A stretch of DNA of 64,000 nucleotides. It comes from Ferdinandcohnia sp036965045 (lineage in GTDB: Bacteria; Bacillota; Bacilli; Bacillales; Bacillaceae_L). This document shows positions 33,359 to 42,377 of the stretch, piece after piece. The position numbers were made by a program, and so were the translations under genes. The number at the start of each line of letters is the position of its first letter. The stretch's first letter is position 1. The notes under the pieces were generated by a model. That model did no database searches, was not told the origin of the DNA, and saw only the letters and a program-made list of their open reading frames with translations. The DNA lies in assembly GCF_036965045.1 (NCBI RefSeq), contig NZ_JBALOV010000005.1, forward strand, positions 119,704-183,703, written 5' to 3'.

Positions 33359-35023
33359 ATGGCCGTGGAGAATAATAACGTTTCAAATTTTATTAGGAAT
33401 ACCATTATCGATGATTTAGAAACCGGTAAACGCGATCATGTCGTTACCCGCTTTCCTCCAGAACCAAATGGATATCTTCATATAGGGCATGCAAAATCAA
33501 TCATTCTAAATTTTGACCTTGCGGATGAGTTTAAAGGTAAAACAAACCTGCGATTTGATGATACCAATCCTTTAAAAGAAGATATTGAGTTTGTGAACTC
33601 GATTAAAGAGGATGTAAAATGGCTCGGATATGAGTGGGATGGTTTATTCTTTGCATCGGATTATTTTGAAGAAATGTATAACCGGGCTGTTTTGCTCATT
33701 AAAAAAGGCCTTGCGTATGTAGATGATTTAAGTTCAGATGAGATTCGTGAATATCGCGGAACCCTAACAGAGCCTGGAAAGGATAGCCCATATCGCAGTC
33801 GTACGATCGAGGAAAACCTGGAGCTATTTGAAAACATGCGCGCTGGCAAGTATGAAAATGGCGAAAAGGTGCTGCGTGCAAAGATTGATATGACTTCACC
33901 AAATATCAATTTGCGTGATCCTGTTATTTACCGAATTTCACATACGACTCATCATAATACTGGTGATAAATGGTGTATCTATCCGCTATATGCTTATGCT
34001 CATCCACTTGAGGATGCAATTGAAGGGGTAACTCATTCGATTTGTACGATTGAGTTCGAGGATCAGCGTCCTTTTTACAACTGGGTTGTTGAGCATTGTG
34101 AAATGGAAAATAAGCCACAGCAAATCGAATTCGGCCGCATCAATTTAACAAATACAGTCATGAGTAAGCGTAAGTTGAAGCAGCTAGTTGAAGAAGGCCA
34201 TGTGGACGGATGGGACGACCCTCGTATGCCAACCATTTCTGGTCTAAGAAGAAAAGGATATACACCTGAAGCAATCCGTACATTTTTGCGTGAATTAGGA
34301 GTCGCGAAAAACAACGGAACCGTTGATACACAAATGCTAGAGCATTTTGTACGTGAAGATTTGAAGCTAAAAGTACCACGTACAATGGGTGTTATTAATC
34401 CACTTAAAGTCGTGATTACAAACTATCCGGAAGGACAAGTGGAAATGCTCGATGCGGAAATTAATCCTGAAAATCCTGAAATGGGAACGAGACAAATTCC
34501 ATTTTCTCGTGAAATCTATATCGAACAAGAGGATTTCATGGAAAATCCGCCGAAAAAATATTTCCGTCTCTTCCCTGGTAATGAGGTGCGCCTAAAGCAT
34601 GCCTACTTCATTAAATGTGAAGAAGTCATCAAGGATGAGGAAGGCAATGTGATTGAGCTTCACTGTACGTATGACCCTGAAACGAAGAGTGGTACTGGAT
34701 TTACCGGTCGTAAAGTAAAAGGTACAATTCACTGGGTTGAAGCGACACAAGCAGTGCCTGCTGAATTCCGTCTTTATGAGCCACTTATTTTGGATGAAGA
34801 AGAAAATGAGGAAGATGAAGATAAAACATTCCTTGATCATGTCAATCCGAACTCTCTTGAGATCTTAAACGGATTTGTTGAGCCAAACATGAAAGATGTG
34901 AAACCACAGGATAAGTTCCAATTCTTTAGACATGGTTACTTTAATGTAGATCCTAAACTCACAACAGAAGACAATCTCGTCTTCAACCGCATTGTTTCCT
35001 TGAAAAGTTCATTTAAATTATAG
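33359..35023 (+). CDS. glnS: glutaminyl-tRNA synthetase
   Basis: A class I synthetase that charges tRNA-Gln directly, 554 aa. The HIGH motif is at residues 41-44 (PPEPNGYLHIGHAKS) and the KMSKS-type loop is VMSKRKLKQLV. The GlnRS-specific RFDDTNP and the two C-terminal beta-barrel anticodon domains are present, and there is no YqeY fusion. The start at 33359 follows AAAGAGG; a TTG/ATG frame upstream is unlikely. Most Bacilli make Gln-tRNA with GatCAB, so this gene was probably acquired. No T-box is evident in the 200 bases upstream. Confidence 0.94.
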   Translation: MAVENNNVSNFIRNTIIDDLETGKRDHVVTRFPPEPNGYLHIGHAKSIILNFDLADEFKGKTNLRFDDTNPLKEDIEFVNSIKEDVKWLGYEWDGLFFASDYFEEMYNRAVLLIKKGLAYVDDLSSDEIREYRGTLTEPGKDSPYRSRTIEENLELFENMRAGKYENGEKVLRAKIDMTSPNINLRDPVIYRISHTTHHNTGDKWCIYPLYAYAHPLEDAIEGVTHSICTIEFEDQRPFYNWVVEHCEMENKPQQIEFGRINLTNTVMSKRKLKQLVEEGHVDGWDDPRMPTISGLRRKGYTPEAIRTFLRELGVAKNNGTVDTQMLEHFVREDLKLKVPRTMGVINPLKVVITNYPEGQVEMLDAEINPENPEMGTRQIPFSREIYIEQEDFMENPPKKYFRLFPGNEVRLKHAYFIKCEEVIKDEEGNVIELHCTYDPETKSGTGFTGRKVKGTIHWVEATQAVPAEFRLYEPLILDEEENEEDEDKTFLDHVNPNSLEILNGFVEPNMKDVKPQDKFQFFRHGYFNVDPKLTTEDNLVFNRIVSLKSSFKL

Positions 35024-35060
35024 AAAAAAGACTCGTGCCCGGAGCACGAGTCTTCCTTTT
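35024..35060. terminator. bidirectional terminator between glnS and the second SpoIID/LytB gene
   Basis: AAGACTCGTGC/GCACGAGTCTT is an 11-bp stem flanked by A6 and T5, serving both convergent genes. Confidence 0.9.
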
Positions 35061-36637
35061 TAATATCTATCCTCCAGGTCAATTCCTTGGTAATAATGTT
35101 TAAGAATTTCTTCGAAGGTTGCACCTTTTTCAGCCATACCGACTGCACCTGTTTGTGACAAACCAACGCCATGGCCCCAGCCACCACCGTATACTTTAAA
35201 GCCTATGACTTCTTTATTATTATCTTTCACAGGCTCAATGTGGAACAGGGTACTTAAAAGTGAAGCCTGGTTACCGCTTGCATTAATGTATTTTAACGTC
35301 GTACGAATTCGGTCCTTATATTCATAGAACGTACCATTTTCTGTAACAAACTCAATTTCCAGCACACGTCCCGAGCTTGAGCGATCAGTCACATTGATTT
35401 CGTAAACCTTACCTACTTCTTTATTATATGACGTGCTTAACACATCACTGATCTCTTCTGCCGTCCATTCAAAATTCCAGCGATGGTATTTTGACCAATC
35501 CGCTTCAAAATCTCCTTCTTTTGCAGCACGTAATGACTTGGAGTTACTGTGGTTTTTAAAGACCTCTATGGATGGAACATGCTCAAACGCCTTCCCCCTT
35601 TGTGCATCAGGCACCCCTCTCAGGTATGGAACAGGGTCTGAATTCCATACATCTTCATTATTTGCTGAGAACCCCCCACTAGTAGAGTTAAAGACAGCCG
35701 TAATTAATTTACCTTCATATGTCGCAACAATTCCTCGTGTGCCATCAACTGCACCATTTGAGATGGGGTGTTCATCCCCATAACCACCATACACTTGATC
35801 AGATGTGGTTGGAAGAAGGTCATAGCCATCTTTCCCTCTCTTCCCCATATTGGATAACGCATAAGTTCTAGCCGCAATCGCCTGTGATTTTTGCGCTTCT
35901 AATTCCCCATATGGGACAGGTGGCAGCTCACGTGGAACGACTCCATATAAATACTCCTCAATTGGAAGTTCATTGATTCCCGCAAGTGCCCCAGAGCTGT
36001 TGAATCCTACTTCCGCGATTCCACGGTATTTCTTGCCGTTAATTGTAACTATATCATTTGAAATGACCTGGATAGGGTTAGTAGTTGTTTCTTTTGTTTC
36101 ATCGTTTGATACTTTGATTGTCGACTCACCTTCAACTGCTGTAATATGCCTCCAATAAGCATCACTGCCACCTAAGCCTTTTGCAATAATCTCATTTTTA
36201 AAAGCCGTTCTCTCTGAAAATGAAGCATCTGCTGGAAACTCCCCAATTAATAATCTCCAACCATTATTGTATTCCTCAAGATAAGTGGGATACCCATTGG
36301 ATTTCGCACGCTCAAGCCAATCGGCAATATATGCATTACTTGTAGAAAATGCTACCTGTAAGCGGTAGTTTGTTTTTACAACGGATGAACCTGCTAGTTC
36401 AACTTCAACCTCCTCATTCGAACCTGTGAAAAGGACTTCACCTGTTACTTTGTTGATAACATCAAAGTCACCCACTCCTCCTATTTTCAAAGATTCTGCA
36501 GAAGGAACGACTCCAATCCGAATAATTGGTTCCTCACCTTCGCTTGCTTCTGCTGATTTTTCCCAAATACCTTGAAGTGAAAATATACCGACAAAAGTAA
36601 ACACAAATAATAGCTTTAAAACCTTTTTCACATGCAA
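35060..36637 (-). CDS. secreted SpoIID/LytB-domain protein with SPOR-like segment
   Basis: A 525-aa protein with a signal peptide (hydrophobic residues 6-23, cleavage near AEASEG). Residues about 91-155 (YRLQVAFSTSNAYIADWLERA, then WRLLIGEFP) look like a SPOR repeat, a module that binds glycan strands stripped of peptides. The SpoIID/LytB domain follows, with VVPRELPP carrying E237 at the catalytic position and GWGHGVGLSQTGA near the C-terminus. Substrate binding and cleavage would thus be matched to denuded glycan. A perfect 17-bp palindrome lies 79 bases upstream. Confidence 0.85.
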   Translation of the reverse strand: MHVKKVLKLLFVFTFVGIFSLQGIWEKSAEASEGEEPIIRIGVVPSAESLKIGGVGDFDVINKVTGEVLFTGSNEEVEVELAGSSVVKTNYRLQVAFSTSNAYIADWLERAKSNGYPTYLEEYNNGWRLLIGEFPADASFSERTAFKNEIIAKGLGGSDAYWRHITAVEGESTIKVSNDETKETTTNPIQVISNDIVTINGKKYRGIAEVGFNSSGALAGINELPIEEYLYGVVPRELPPVPYGELEAQKSQAIAARTYALSNMGKRGKDGYDLLPTTSDQVYGGYGDEHPISNGAVDGTRGIVATYEGKLITAVFNSTSGGFSANNEDVWNSDPVPYLRGVPDAQRGKAFEHVPSIEVFKNHSNSKSLRAAKEGDFEADWSKYHRWNFEWTAEEISDVLSTSYNKEVGKVYEINVTDRSSSGRVLEIEFVTENGTFYEYKDRIRTTLKYINASGNQASLLSTLFHIEPVKDNNKEVIGFKVYGGGWGHGVGLSQTGAVGMAEKGATFEEILKHYYQGIDLEDRY

Positions 36638-36860
36638 TTCCCCCTACTGTTTATTGTTATACTAGATAAGTTCGTCAGGAGGGTAAAATTACCTTCCATA
36701 CAAATTTCCCATTTTTTGAAATATTATTTCAATTATAGATTTTACCTTTTCCCTATCTTCTGATAGAGTACGACAGGATTCTTTTTTCTTCTATCCCTTC
36801 TAGTGTAATAGACTTCTAAATCGTTGAAATATTTGCATGACCAAAGACCCATTCAATAAG
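36638..36860. other. upstream region of the second SpoIID/LytB gene
   Basis: AT-rich non-coding sequence. It holds the GGGGGAATTG ribosome site of the SpoIID gene, a TATAAT hexamer on the minus strand (36733-36738) and the palindrome at 36716-36732, which would fall around the transcription start. Confidence 0.5.
36716..36732. promoter_or_regulatory. candidate MurR operator, site B (best palindrome)
   Basis: TTGAAATATTATTTCAA is a perfect 17-bp palindrome next to a TATAAT hexamer, upstream of the second SpoIID/LytB gene. It is the reference for the related sites at 14667, 15722 and 17732. Confidence 0.5.
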
Positions 36861-36980
36861 AAAAGCGCAAGGCGCCCGTTTATCGGCGACAAGCAAAAGA
36901 CGAGCGCTGACAGAAGGCGCTTTTTGCCTTCCGAAGCGATTGGCTTAGACCAGAGAGCCGATGGCGCCTGGAGCTGGACA
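36861..36980. repeat. GC-rich structured intergenic element (Bacillaceae dispersed-repeat type)
   Basis: About 120 bases, visibly GC-richer than the surroundings, begin AAAAGCGCAAGGCGCC and end GGCGCCTGGAGCTGGACA. Terminal GGCGCC blocks and an internal AAGGC/GCCTT hairpin are present. From memory, similar AAGCGCAAG...GGCGCTGGAGCT elements are scattered between genes in Bacillus genomes. Copy number here is one. A short frame across it has no ribosome site. Confidence 0.65.
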
Positions 36981-37011
36981 TCGAAAACTATGTAATAAAT
37001 TTTTCTTATCT

Positions 37012-37042
37012 TAAAAAAAATGACCAGGAGAACCCGGTCATT
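37012..37042 (-). terminator. terminator of the ABC exporter gene
   Basis: The minus strand reads AATGACC-N10-GGTCATT followed by U8. The stem overlaps the stop codon. Confidence 0.85.
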
Positions 37043-38759
37043 AAGATTGATATTGAACATGATGCAGATTCGCAAAAATACCGCCTTTTTCAAGCAGTTC
37101 ATCATGTCCGCCTTGCTCAGCAATGCCATCTTCCGTCACAACTACAATACGGTCTGCATTACGGATGGTTGCCAGACGATGGGCAATGACAAGAGTTGTG
37201 CGATTTTTTGAAAGCTCGGTTAGTGCTTTTTGAATAATTTGTTCCGTTTCTGTATCTAAGGCTGATGTAGCCTCATCTAAAATTAAAATGGGTGGGTTCT
37301 TCAGGAACATCCGCGCAATCGCAATCCGTTGTTTCTGGCCTCCAGATAGCTTTAGTCCTCTTTCTCCAACCTGTGTTTCATAGCCATCAGGCAGTCCAGC
37401 GATAAAATCTTCTAAATGAGCGCGCTTTGCTGCTTCTTCAATTTGTTCATCCGTTGCTCCTAACATCCCGTATGCAATATTTTCCTTTAGTGTTCCTGTA
37501 AAAAGGAAAACATCCTGTTGCACGATTCCAATTTGTGAACGAAGAGATTGCTTTGTCATTTTACGAATATCCATGCCGTCAATTGAAATAGCACCACCAT
37601 CGACATCATAGAAACGTGGAATTAATGAACAAATCGTTGTTTTCCCTGCTCCGGAAGGACCGACAAACGCGACCGTTTCTCCAGCATGAACCTTTAAATT
37701 AATATCCTTTAAGACAGGACCTTGCTTTTCATCATAACCAAATGTGACATGGTCAAACACGATATCACCACGAAGGGATGGAACAGCGACTGCATCCTTT
37801 GCATCCTCCACTTCTGGCTCCATATCAAGTAACTCTGTAAAGCGTTTGAAACCTGCCATGCCCTTTGGATAAAGCTCCAGTAAAGCACTAATTTTATCAA
37901 TCGGTTTAAAAAGAACATTGACATATAGGACAAATCCAACAAGTTCACCGTACGTAAGCTCACCAGTAAAACTTAGCCAAGCACCAACTACTAGCACGAT
38001 TAGCACAAACAAGCGTGTCATAAGATAGATTCCTGCGGATGTTGATCCCATAACCTTGTAAGCACTAAGCTTAGACCGACGGAATTTACGGTTATCTACT
38101 TTGAACCTTGAAATCTCGAATTCTTCATTTGTAAAGGATTGGACAACACGTGCTCCTGCAACACTGTCCTCCACTCGTGCATTGACATCGGCGATATTGC
38201 TATACATGGCCTTCCATGCACGATTCATGCGAACATTTGAAAACGCAATGAGCCAAATTAAAAATGGCACCACAATAATCGCAATTAATGCAAGCTTTAC
38301 ATTGATGGTTAACATGATCCAGAATGCTCCGACGAAAGTCATGATGGCAATGAATAAATCCTCTGGACCATGATGGGCAAGCTCCCCGATATCAAACAAG
38401 TCATTTGTAATCCGGCTCATAATATGACCGGTTTTAGTGTTATCAAAAAAGCGGAACGATTGCTTTTGCACATGCTGGAATAGCTGCTGTCTCATGTCGG
38501 TTTCAATATTGATTCCAAGCTTATGACCCCAGTAACCCACGATAAACTGCAATCCTGAGCTGACAAGATATAAGACTAACAACCCAATGCTCACCCAGAC
38601 AATTGCCGACCAGTTACTAGTTGGCAAGAGTTTATCAATGAACCATTGCACTGCTAGTGGAAAAGCAAGCTCTAAAATCGCCACGATCACGGCACAGCTG
38701 AAATCTATAATGAACAACTTCCGGTGCGGTTTGTAATATGTAAAAAAACGTTGAATCAT
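37041..38759 (-). CDS. ABC exporter half-transporter (YwjA-like, permease-ATPase fusion)
   Basis: A 572-aa type IV ABC exporter subunit. The N-terminal six-helix domain (MIQRFFTYYKPHRKLFIIDF onward) is followed by an ATPase with Walker A GPSGAGKTT near residue 370, Q-loop, signature LSGGQKQRIAIAR and Walker B ILILDEATSALD. It probably works as a homodimer. The N-terminus resembles B. subtilis YwjA. Related proteins export drugs or lipid-like molecules; the substrate is unknown. Confidence 0.9.
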   Translation of the reverse strand: MIQRFFTYYKPHRKLFIIDFSCAVIVAILELAFPLAVQWFIDKLLPTSNWSAIVWVSIGLLVLYLVSSGLQFIVGYWGHKLGINIETDMRQQLFQHVQKQSFRFFDNTKTGHIMSRITNDLFDIGELAHHGPEDLFIAIMTFVGAFWIMLTINVKLALIAIIVVPFLIWLIAFSNVRMNRAWKAMYSNIADVNARVEDSVAGARVVQSFTNEEFEISRFKVDNRKFRRSKLSAYKVMGSTSAGIYLMTRLFVLIVLVVGAWLSFTGELTYGELVGFVLYVNVLFKPIDKISALLELYPKGMAGFKRFTELLDMEPEVEDAKDAVAVPSLRGDIVFDHVTFGYDEKQGPVLKDINLKVHAGETVAFVGPSGAGKTTICSLIPRFYDVDGGAISIDGMDIRKMTKQSLRSQIGIVQQDVFLFTGTLKENIAYGMLGATDEQIEEAAKRAHLEDFIAGLPDGYETQVGERGLKLSGGQKQRIAIARMFLKNPPILILDEATSALDTETEQIIQKALTELSKNRTTLVIAHRLATIRNADRIVVVTEDGIAEQGGHDELLEKGGIFANLHHVQYQS

Positions 38760-38962
38760 TTTACTCTCTCCTTACAACTTCCTACTGCCTAATTCGAATT
38801 ATAAGCCGTTACACCTGAATTTGACAAACTATTTTGCCGCTCGAAATATTGAGTAGTGATTAAAATACAGGAACCCCTATCCCTGGCCTTCAGTGAACTA
38901 GGCACCGTCCCGATCGTTATTGAATAGTTATATAGAAATAACAATATGGGATGGTGAACCAA

Positions 38963-41053
38963 ATGGATCTACCAACGATTTTATCGGGGCCAATCCTGCG
39001 TCGTGTTGAGCCTTCTCACATCTATATTTGGATAGCATTAAGAAAACGTTATAAGCTTGGTGCAAAGCTGTACCAAATTCAAAATAATGAGGGTACGGGT
39101 TTTTCATACCATGAAATTCGCTGTAAATCCGAAACGACCACATTTCGTGCAGGGAATCAACTTTATATCAGCCTTATTAAACTAACGCCAAATGGAACAC
39201 AATTCCCTATAAAAAAACTTTTGGGTTATGACCTCTATTTTCAAAAAAATGGTGAGATTCTTACCCTAGGCGATTTCGGGCTAATAGGGAAAGATCAACC
39301 AAACTCCATCACATATGGAGAGCTTTCATTTCCAAGCTTTTATATCCCAGACCCCCACGAAAAACATACGAATCTCCTGTATGGGTCATGTCGTAAGCTC
39401 CATGGGAAAGGGGAAGATGCCCTAAGCCAAGGAGACGACACAATTGAAAAGTATTTTCTCGATCTTGAAAAACGCCCTAGCACCCTGTTTTTAATGGGCG
39501 ATCAAATATATGCAGATGATGTGCCAGACCCAGTTTTTCCTATCATGACAGAGGTCGGCAATAAACTAATTGGCAAACATGAAAAGCTTGAAAATATTGA
39601 ACCGCGACTGAAAGAAAAACCTTTTAAAAGATCAATTTTCCAAACCCGCGGAAGAAAATTTATCATGGAGAGGTTTTGCAAGTTCACTTCTTCGCATGCT
39701 AGTAACCATGCAATCACATTTGGTGAATATGCCGCATTATATTTACTGTCGTGGTCGCCAGAACTTTGGGATGCATTTTTAAGTAAAGGTCATTTTCCTG
39801 CATTTGAAGAATCCATCAAGAAAAGACAAATCTATTTCATTTATGGAAAAGAACAGAAAAATAAACGGAAAAAGGAAAAAAAGATGTACAAAAAAGAATA
39901 TAACGACCATGTAGCTGACGTGGAGGAAACATATCGAACTCTCTCAAAAGTGAGAAGATTACTTGCCAATATTCCAACTTATATGATTTTCGATGATCAT
40001 GATATAACAGATGATTGGAATATCAGCCACGATTGGAAGAAAAACGTCTACCAGTCAAGTCTCGGACGTCATGTGATTGCAAATGGCCTTATGGCTTACT
40101 TGTTGTTCCAAGGCTGGGGCAATAACCCTAAACAATTTGATCATGGATTTTTGCGAAAGTTGCGGAAATATAGTAAGACCTTCAATACTCGTTCAAATTC
40201 TCATCAAGTGTGGGAGGAATTACTCTGGAAGTATTCCGAGTGGAACTTTGTAGCACCCACTAATCCAAAGGCGATCTTTCTTGATACACGGACACAGCGA
40301 AAATATGATCACACTCCACTTCCTGTTTCCCTTGGTCGAAACATAGAAGAAAAGGATCGACCTCCTCAGCTCATCAACGAACACGGCTGGGAGACAATCA
40401 CAGATTGTCTATACAAAAGTGGTTGGAAGAACGGAGAAGCGCTCCTTGTTGTATCCCCAACTCCTGTTTATGGAATCGGCTTAATCGAGTCCTTTCTTAA
40501 TCAATATATCTTTCCGTTAAAAACAATTGGAGTCCCTGTTACAACAGCATTTGATTTTGAGTCGTGGAAATCTAACGGAGAGGGTTTTAACGAATTCCTA
40601 AACCAGATAAAGGAGTGGAACCCTAGTCATTGCTTTATTTTATCAGGTGATGTCCATTACGCTTCTGCTGTCAAAACCAATGTTGAATTCAACAATAACG
40701 AAAACATACACGTCTATCAATTTACCAGTAGTCCAATGAACAATATGAGTTTTTCCGGAATTCAAGGAGGATTAATGAAGGCTATTGTGACAATTAATGC
40801 TGCCAAACGCCAAAACAAGGAAATAAACAGATACTGTAATGAAACCAATGGTATTGTAAAGCAAACAAACAATGTCCCTTGTCCATCCAATTTTACATGG
40901 AAAGAAAAGATTCGATATCTTTCCACAAACCAAGGCCCTCTCATTGAAACCGGCAATAACATCGGACATCTCATCCTTACCCCAGCCCACGTTAAAAACG
41001 AATTGCTGCAAAACAATAATGAAATCACCTATGACCCCATTCCACTTTCATAA
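38963..41053 (+). CDS. PhoD-like metallophosphatase
   Basis: A protein of about 696 aa. An ATG at 38951 is also in frame, but the ATG at 38963 has GGTGA at better spacing. An N-terminal beta domain precedes a metallophosphoesterase core with GDQIYADDVPDP near residue 180, FDDHDITDDWN near 345 and LSGDVHYASAV near 560. These metal ligands match the PhoD/alkaline phosphatase D superfamily. There is no signal peptide or Tat motif, unlike secreted PhoD, so it is probably intracellular. It stands alone with its own terminator; the substrate is unknown. Confidence 0.85.
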   Translation: MDLPTILSGPILRRVEPSHIYIWIALRKRYKLGAKLYQIQNNEGTGFSYHEIRCKSETTTFRAGNQLYISLIKLTPNGTQFPIKKLLGYDLYFQKNGEILTLGDFGLIGKDQPNSITYGELSFPSFYIPDPHEKHTNLLYGSCRKLHGKGEDALSQGDDTIEKYFLDLEKRPSTLFLMGDQIYADDVPDPVFPIMTEVGNKLIGKHEKLENIEPRLKEKPFKRSIFQTRGRKFIMERFCKFTSSHASNHAITFGEYAALYLLSWSPELWDAFLSKGHFPAFEESIKKRQIYFIYGKEQKNKRKKEKKMYKKEYNDHVADVEETYRTLSKVRRLLANIPTYMIFDDHDITDDWNISHDWKKNVYQSSLGRHVIANGLMAYLLFQGWGNNPKQFDHGFLRKLRKYSKTFNTRSNSHQVWEELLWKYSEWNFVAPTNPKAIFLDTRTQRKYDHTPLPVSLGRNIEEKDRPPQLINEHGWETITDCLYKSGWKNGEALLVVSPTPVYGIGLIESFLNQYIFPLKTIGVPVTTAFDFESWKSNGEGFNEFLNQIKEWNPSHCFILSGDVHYASAVKTNVEFNNNENIHVYQFTSSPMNNMSFSGIQGGLMKAIVTINAAKRQNKEINRYCNETNGIVKQTNNVPCPSNFTWKEKIRYLSTNQGPLIETGNNIGHLILTPAHVKNELLQNNNEITYDPIPLS

Positions 41054-41060
41054 AAAGTAA

Positions 41061-41092
41061 CCCCGTGCTTCACTAAGCACGGGGTCATTCAT
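41061..41092 (+). terminator. terminator of the PhoD-like gene
   Basis: CCCCGTGCTT-CACT-AAGCACGGGG stem eight bases after the stop codon. The downstream sequence is only moderately T-rich. Confidence 0.7.
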
Positions 41093-41169
41093 CCTTATTT
41101 ACCTTTTTCTTATTTCTTTGGCTTATCATTTAGAACCAATTATAATAATAAAAAATAATAGGACAAACT

Positions 41170-41198
41170 AAAATAGGGAGCCTCCACACTAGGCTCCC
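41170..41198 (-). terminator. terminator of the gltC-like gene
   Basis: The minus strand reads GGGAGCCT-AGTGTGG-AGGCTCCC followed by TATTTTAG. Confidence 0.75.
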
Positions 41199-41244
41199 CA
41201 TTAATCGACATTGTTCCCCTATTTCCGAGGAAATACAACGGCAG

Positions 41245-42150
41245 TCAATATTGAAATTTGTCTAAAAACGAAAAATAATCCTTTAAAAAGTCATAAAACA
41301 GTTGTTCAGTTGGGAGTAACTTTCGCTCTTTAGGAATAATAACACCTACTGAACGAGTTACCTCAGGGTGCACAACCGGGAGCTTTACAGTTGAACGTGG
41401 AATATTTTCAATCAAGGTGATTTCAGGGATGATTGTAATCCCAAGTCCCGCTGACACAAGGCCCTTGATTGCATCAATATCTTCCCCTTCAAAGGAAACA
41501 GTCGGCTGAAAACCAAGTTGATTACAAGCTTTCACAATAATATCACGTAACACAAAGCCATTTGGAAATAATACAAATTGCTCCTCTTTTAACTGACTTA
41601 GACTCAACGACTTATTGGATGACAGTGGATGTGAGCTGTGTAAAAGGGCTACCATTTTATCAGTAAATAAAGTGGTACCAATGAGTTTCTTTTCCTGATT
41701 TGGTACAGGACCAAGCAATGCCATATCAATTTCGCCCGTTTTCACTCGCTCGACTAAGGAATAGTAATTTCCTTGTGACAGCGAAAATTTTACTTCTGGA
41801 TGCTGGTCTCGAAATGCAGATACAACGTTTGGCAGTGTATGTGCAGCCAGACTACTTGGAAACCCTATCCGAATCGTTCCTCGTTCCGGGTCCAAATATT
41901 CTTCAATCTCACGTTTGGCATTATCCAATACATTTAATGCCTGCTCAACATGATCTAAAAAAACTCTACCGATTGGCGTTAACTTTACATTACGTCCGTC
42001 ACGTATAAATAAATCTACCCCTAATTCCGCTTCTAGATTGAATAGTTGCCGGCTAACCGCGGACTGTGCAATATGCATTGAATTTGCTGCTTCCGTAACA
42101 TGTTCTCGCTTTGCAACTTCAATAAAATAGGTCAGTTGTCTAAGTTCCAC
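41245..42150 (-). CDS. gltC: LysR-family regulator, GltC-like
   Basis: A 301-aa LysR regulator with N-terminal helix-turn-helix (ELRQLTYFIEVAKREHVTEAANSMHIAQSAVSRQL) and an effector domain. The EEYLDPERGTIRIGFPSSLA segment closely resembles B. subtilis GltC, which controls glutamate synthase in response to glutamate dehydrogenase and 2-oxoglutarate. The start is GTG at 42150 behind GAGGAG. It diverges from gdhA rather than gltAB, so it may control glutamate dehydrogenase here. Confidence 0.82.
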   Translation of the reverse strand: MELRQLTYFIEVAKREHVTEAANSMHIAQSAVSRQLFNLEAELGVDLFIRDGRNVKLTPIGRVFLDHVEQALNVLDNAKREIEEYLDPERGTIRIGFPSSLAAHTLPNVVSAFRDQHPEVKFSLSQGNYYSLVERVKTGEIDMALLGPVPNQEKKLIGTTLFTDKMVALLHSSHPLSSNKSLSLSQLKEEQFVLFPNGFVLRDIIVKACNQLGFQPTVSFEGEDIDAIKGLVSAGLGITIIPEITLIENIPRSTVKLPVVHPEVTRSVGVIIPKERKLLPTEQLFYDFLKDYFSFLDKFQY

Positions 42151-42377
42151 AGGGCTTTCTCCTCGATTCATCTAATTTCGGCATCATTTATATCTTTTAT
42201 TAATATTGCTTAGATTAATTATTCAATATAAAATGATTAATATCAAGAATTTACAGACAAAAATTATTTTCCTTTGATTTTGACAAAAGTTTTGTTCAAA
42301 AAGAAGCTGAATCTTTTTCTCCGGACCTTATTGAACATCTTCAAAAATATATAGCAAAGAAAGGGTGAATGTACACG

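Noticed and set aside
36800..37129. 109-codon minus-strand ORF over the GC-rich repeat
   Set aside because: It spans the repeat element and the ABC exporter terminator and has no ribosome site; the coding look comes from the structured repeat.
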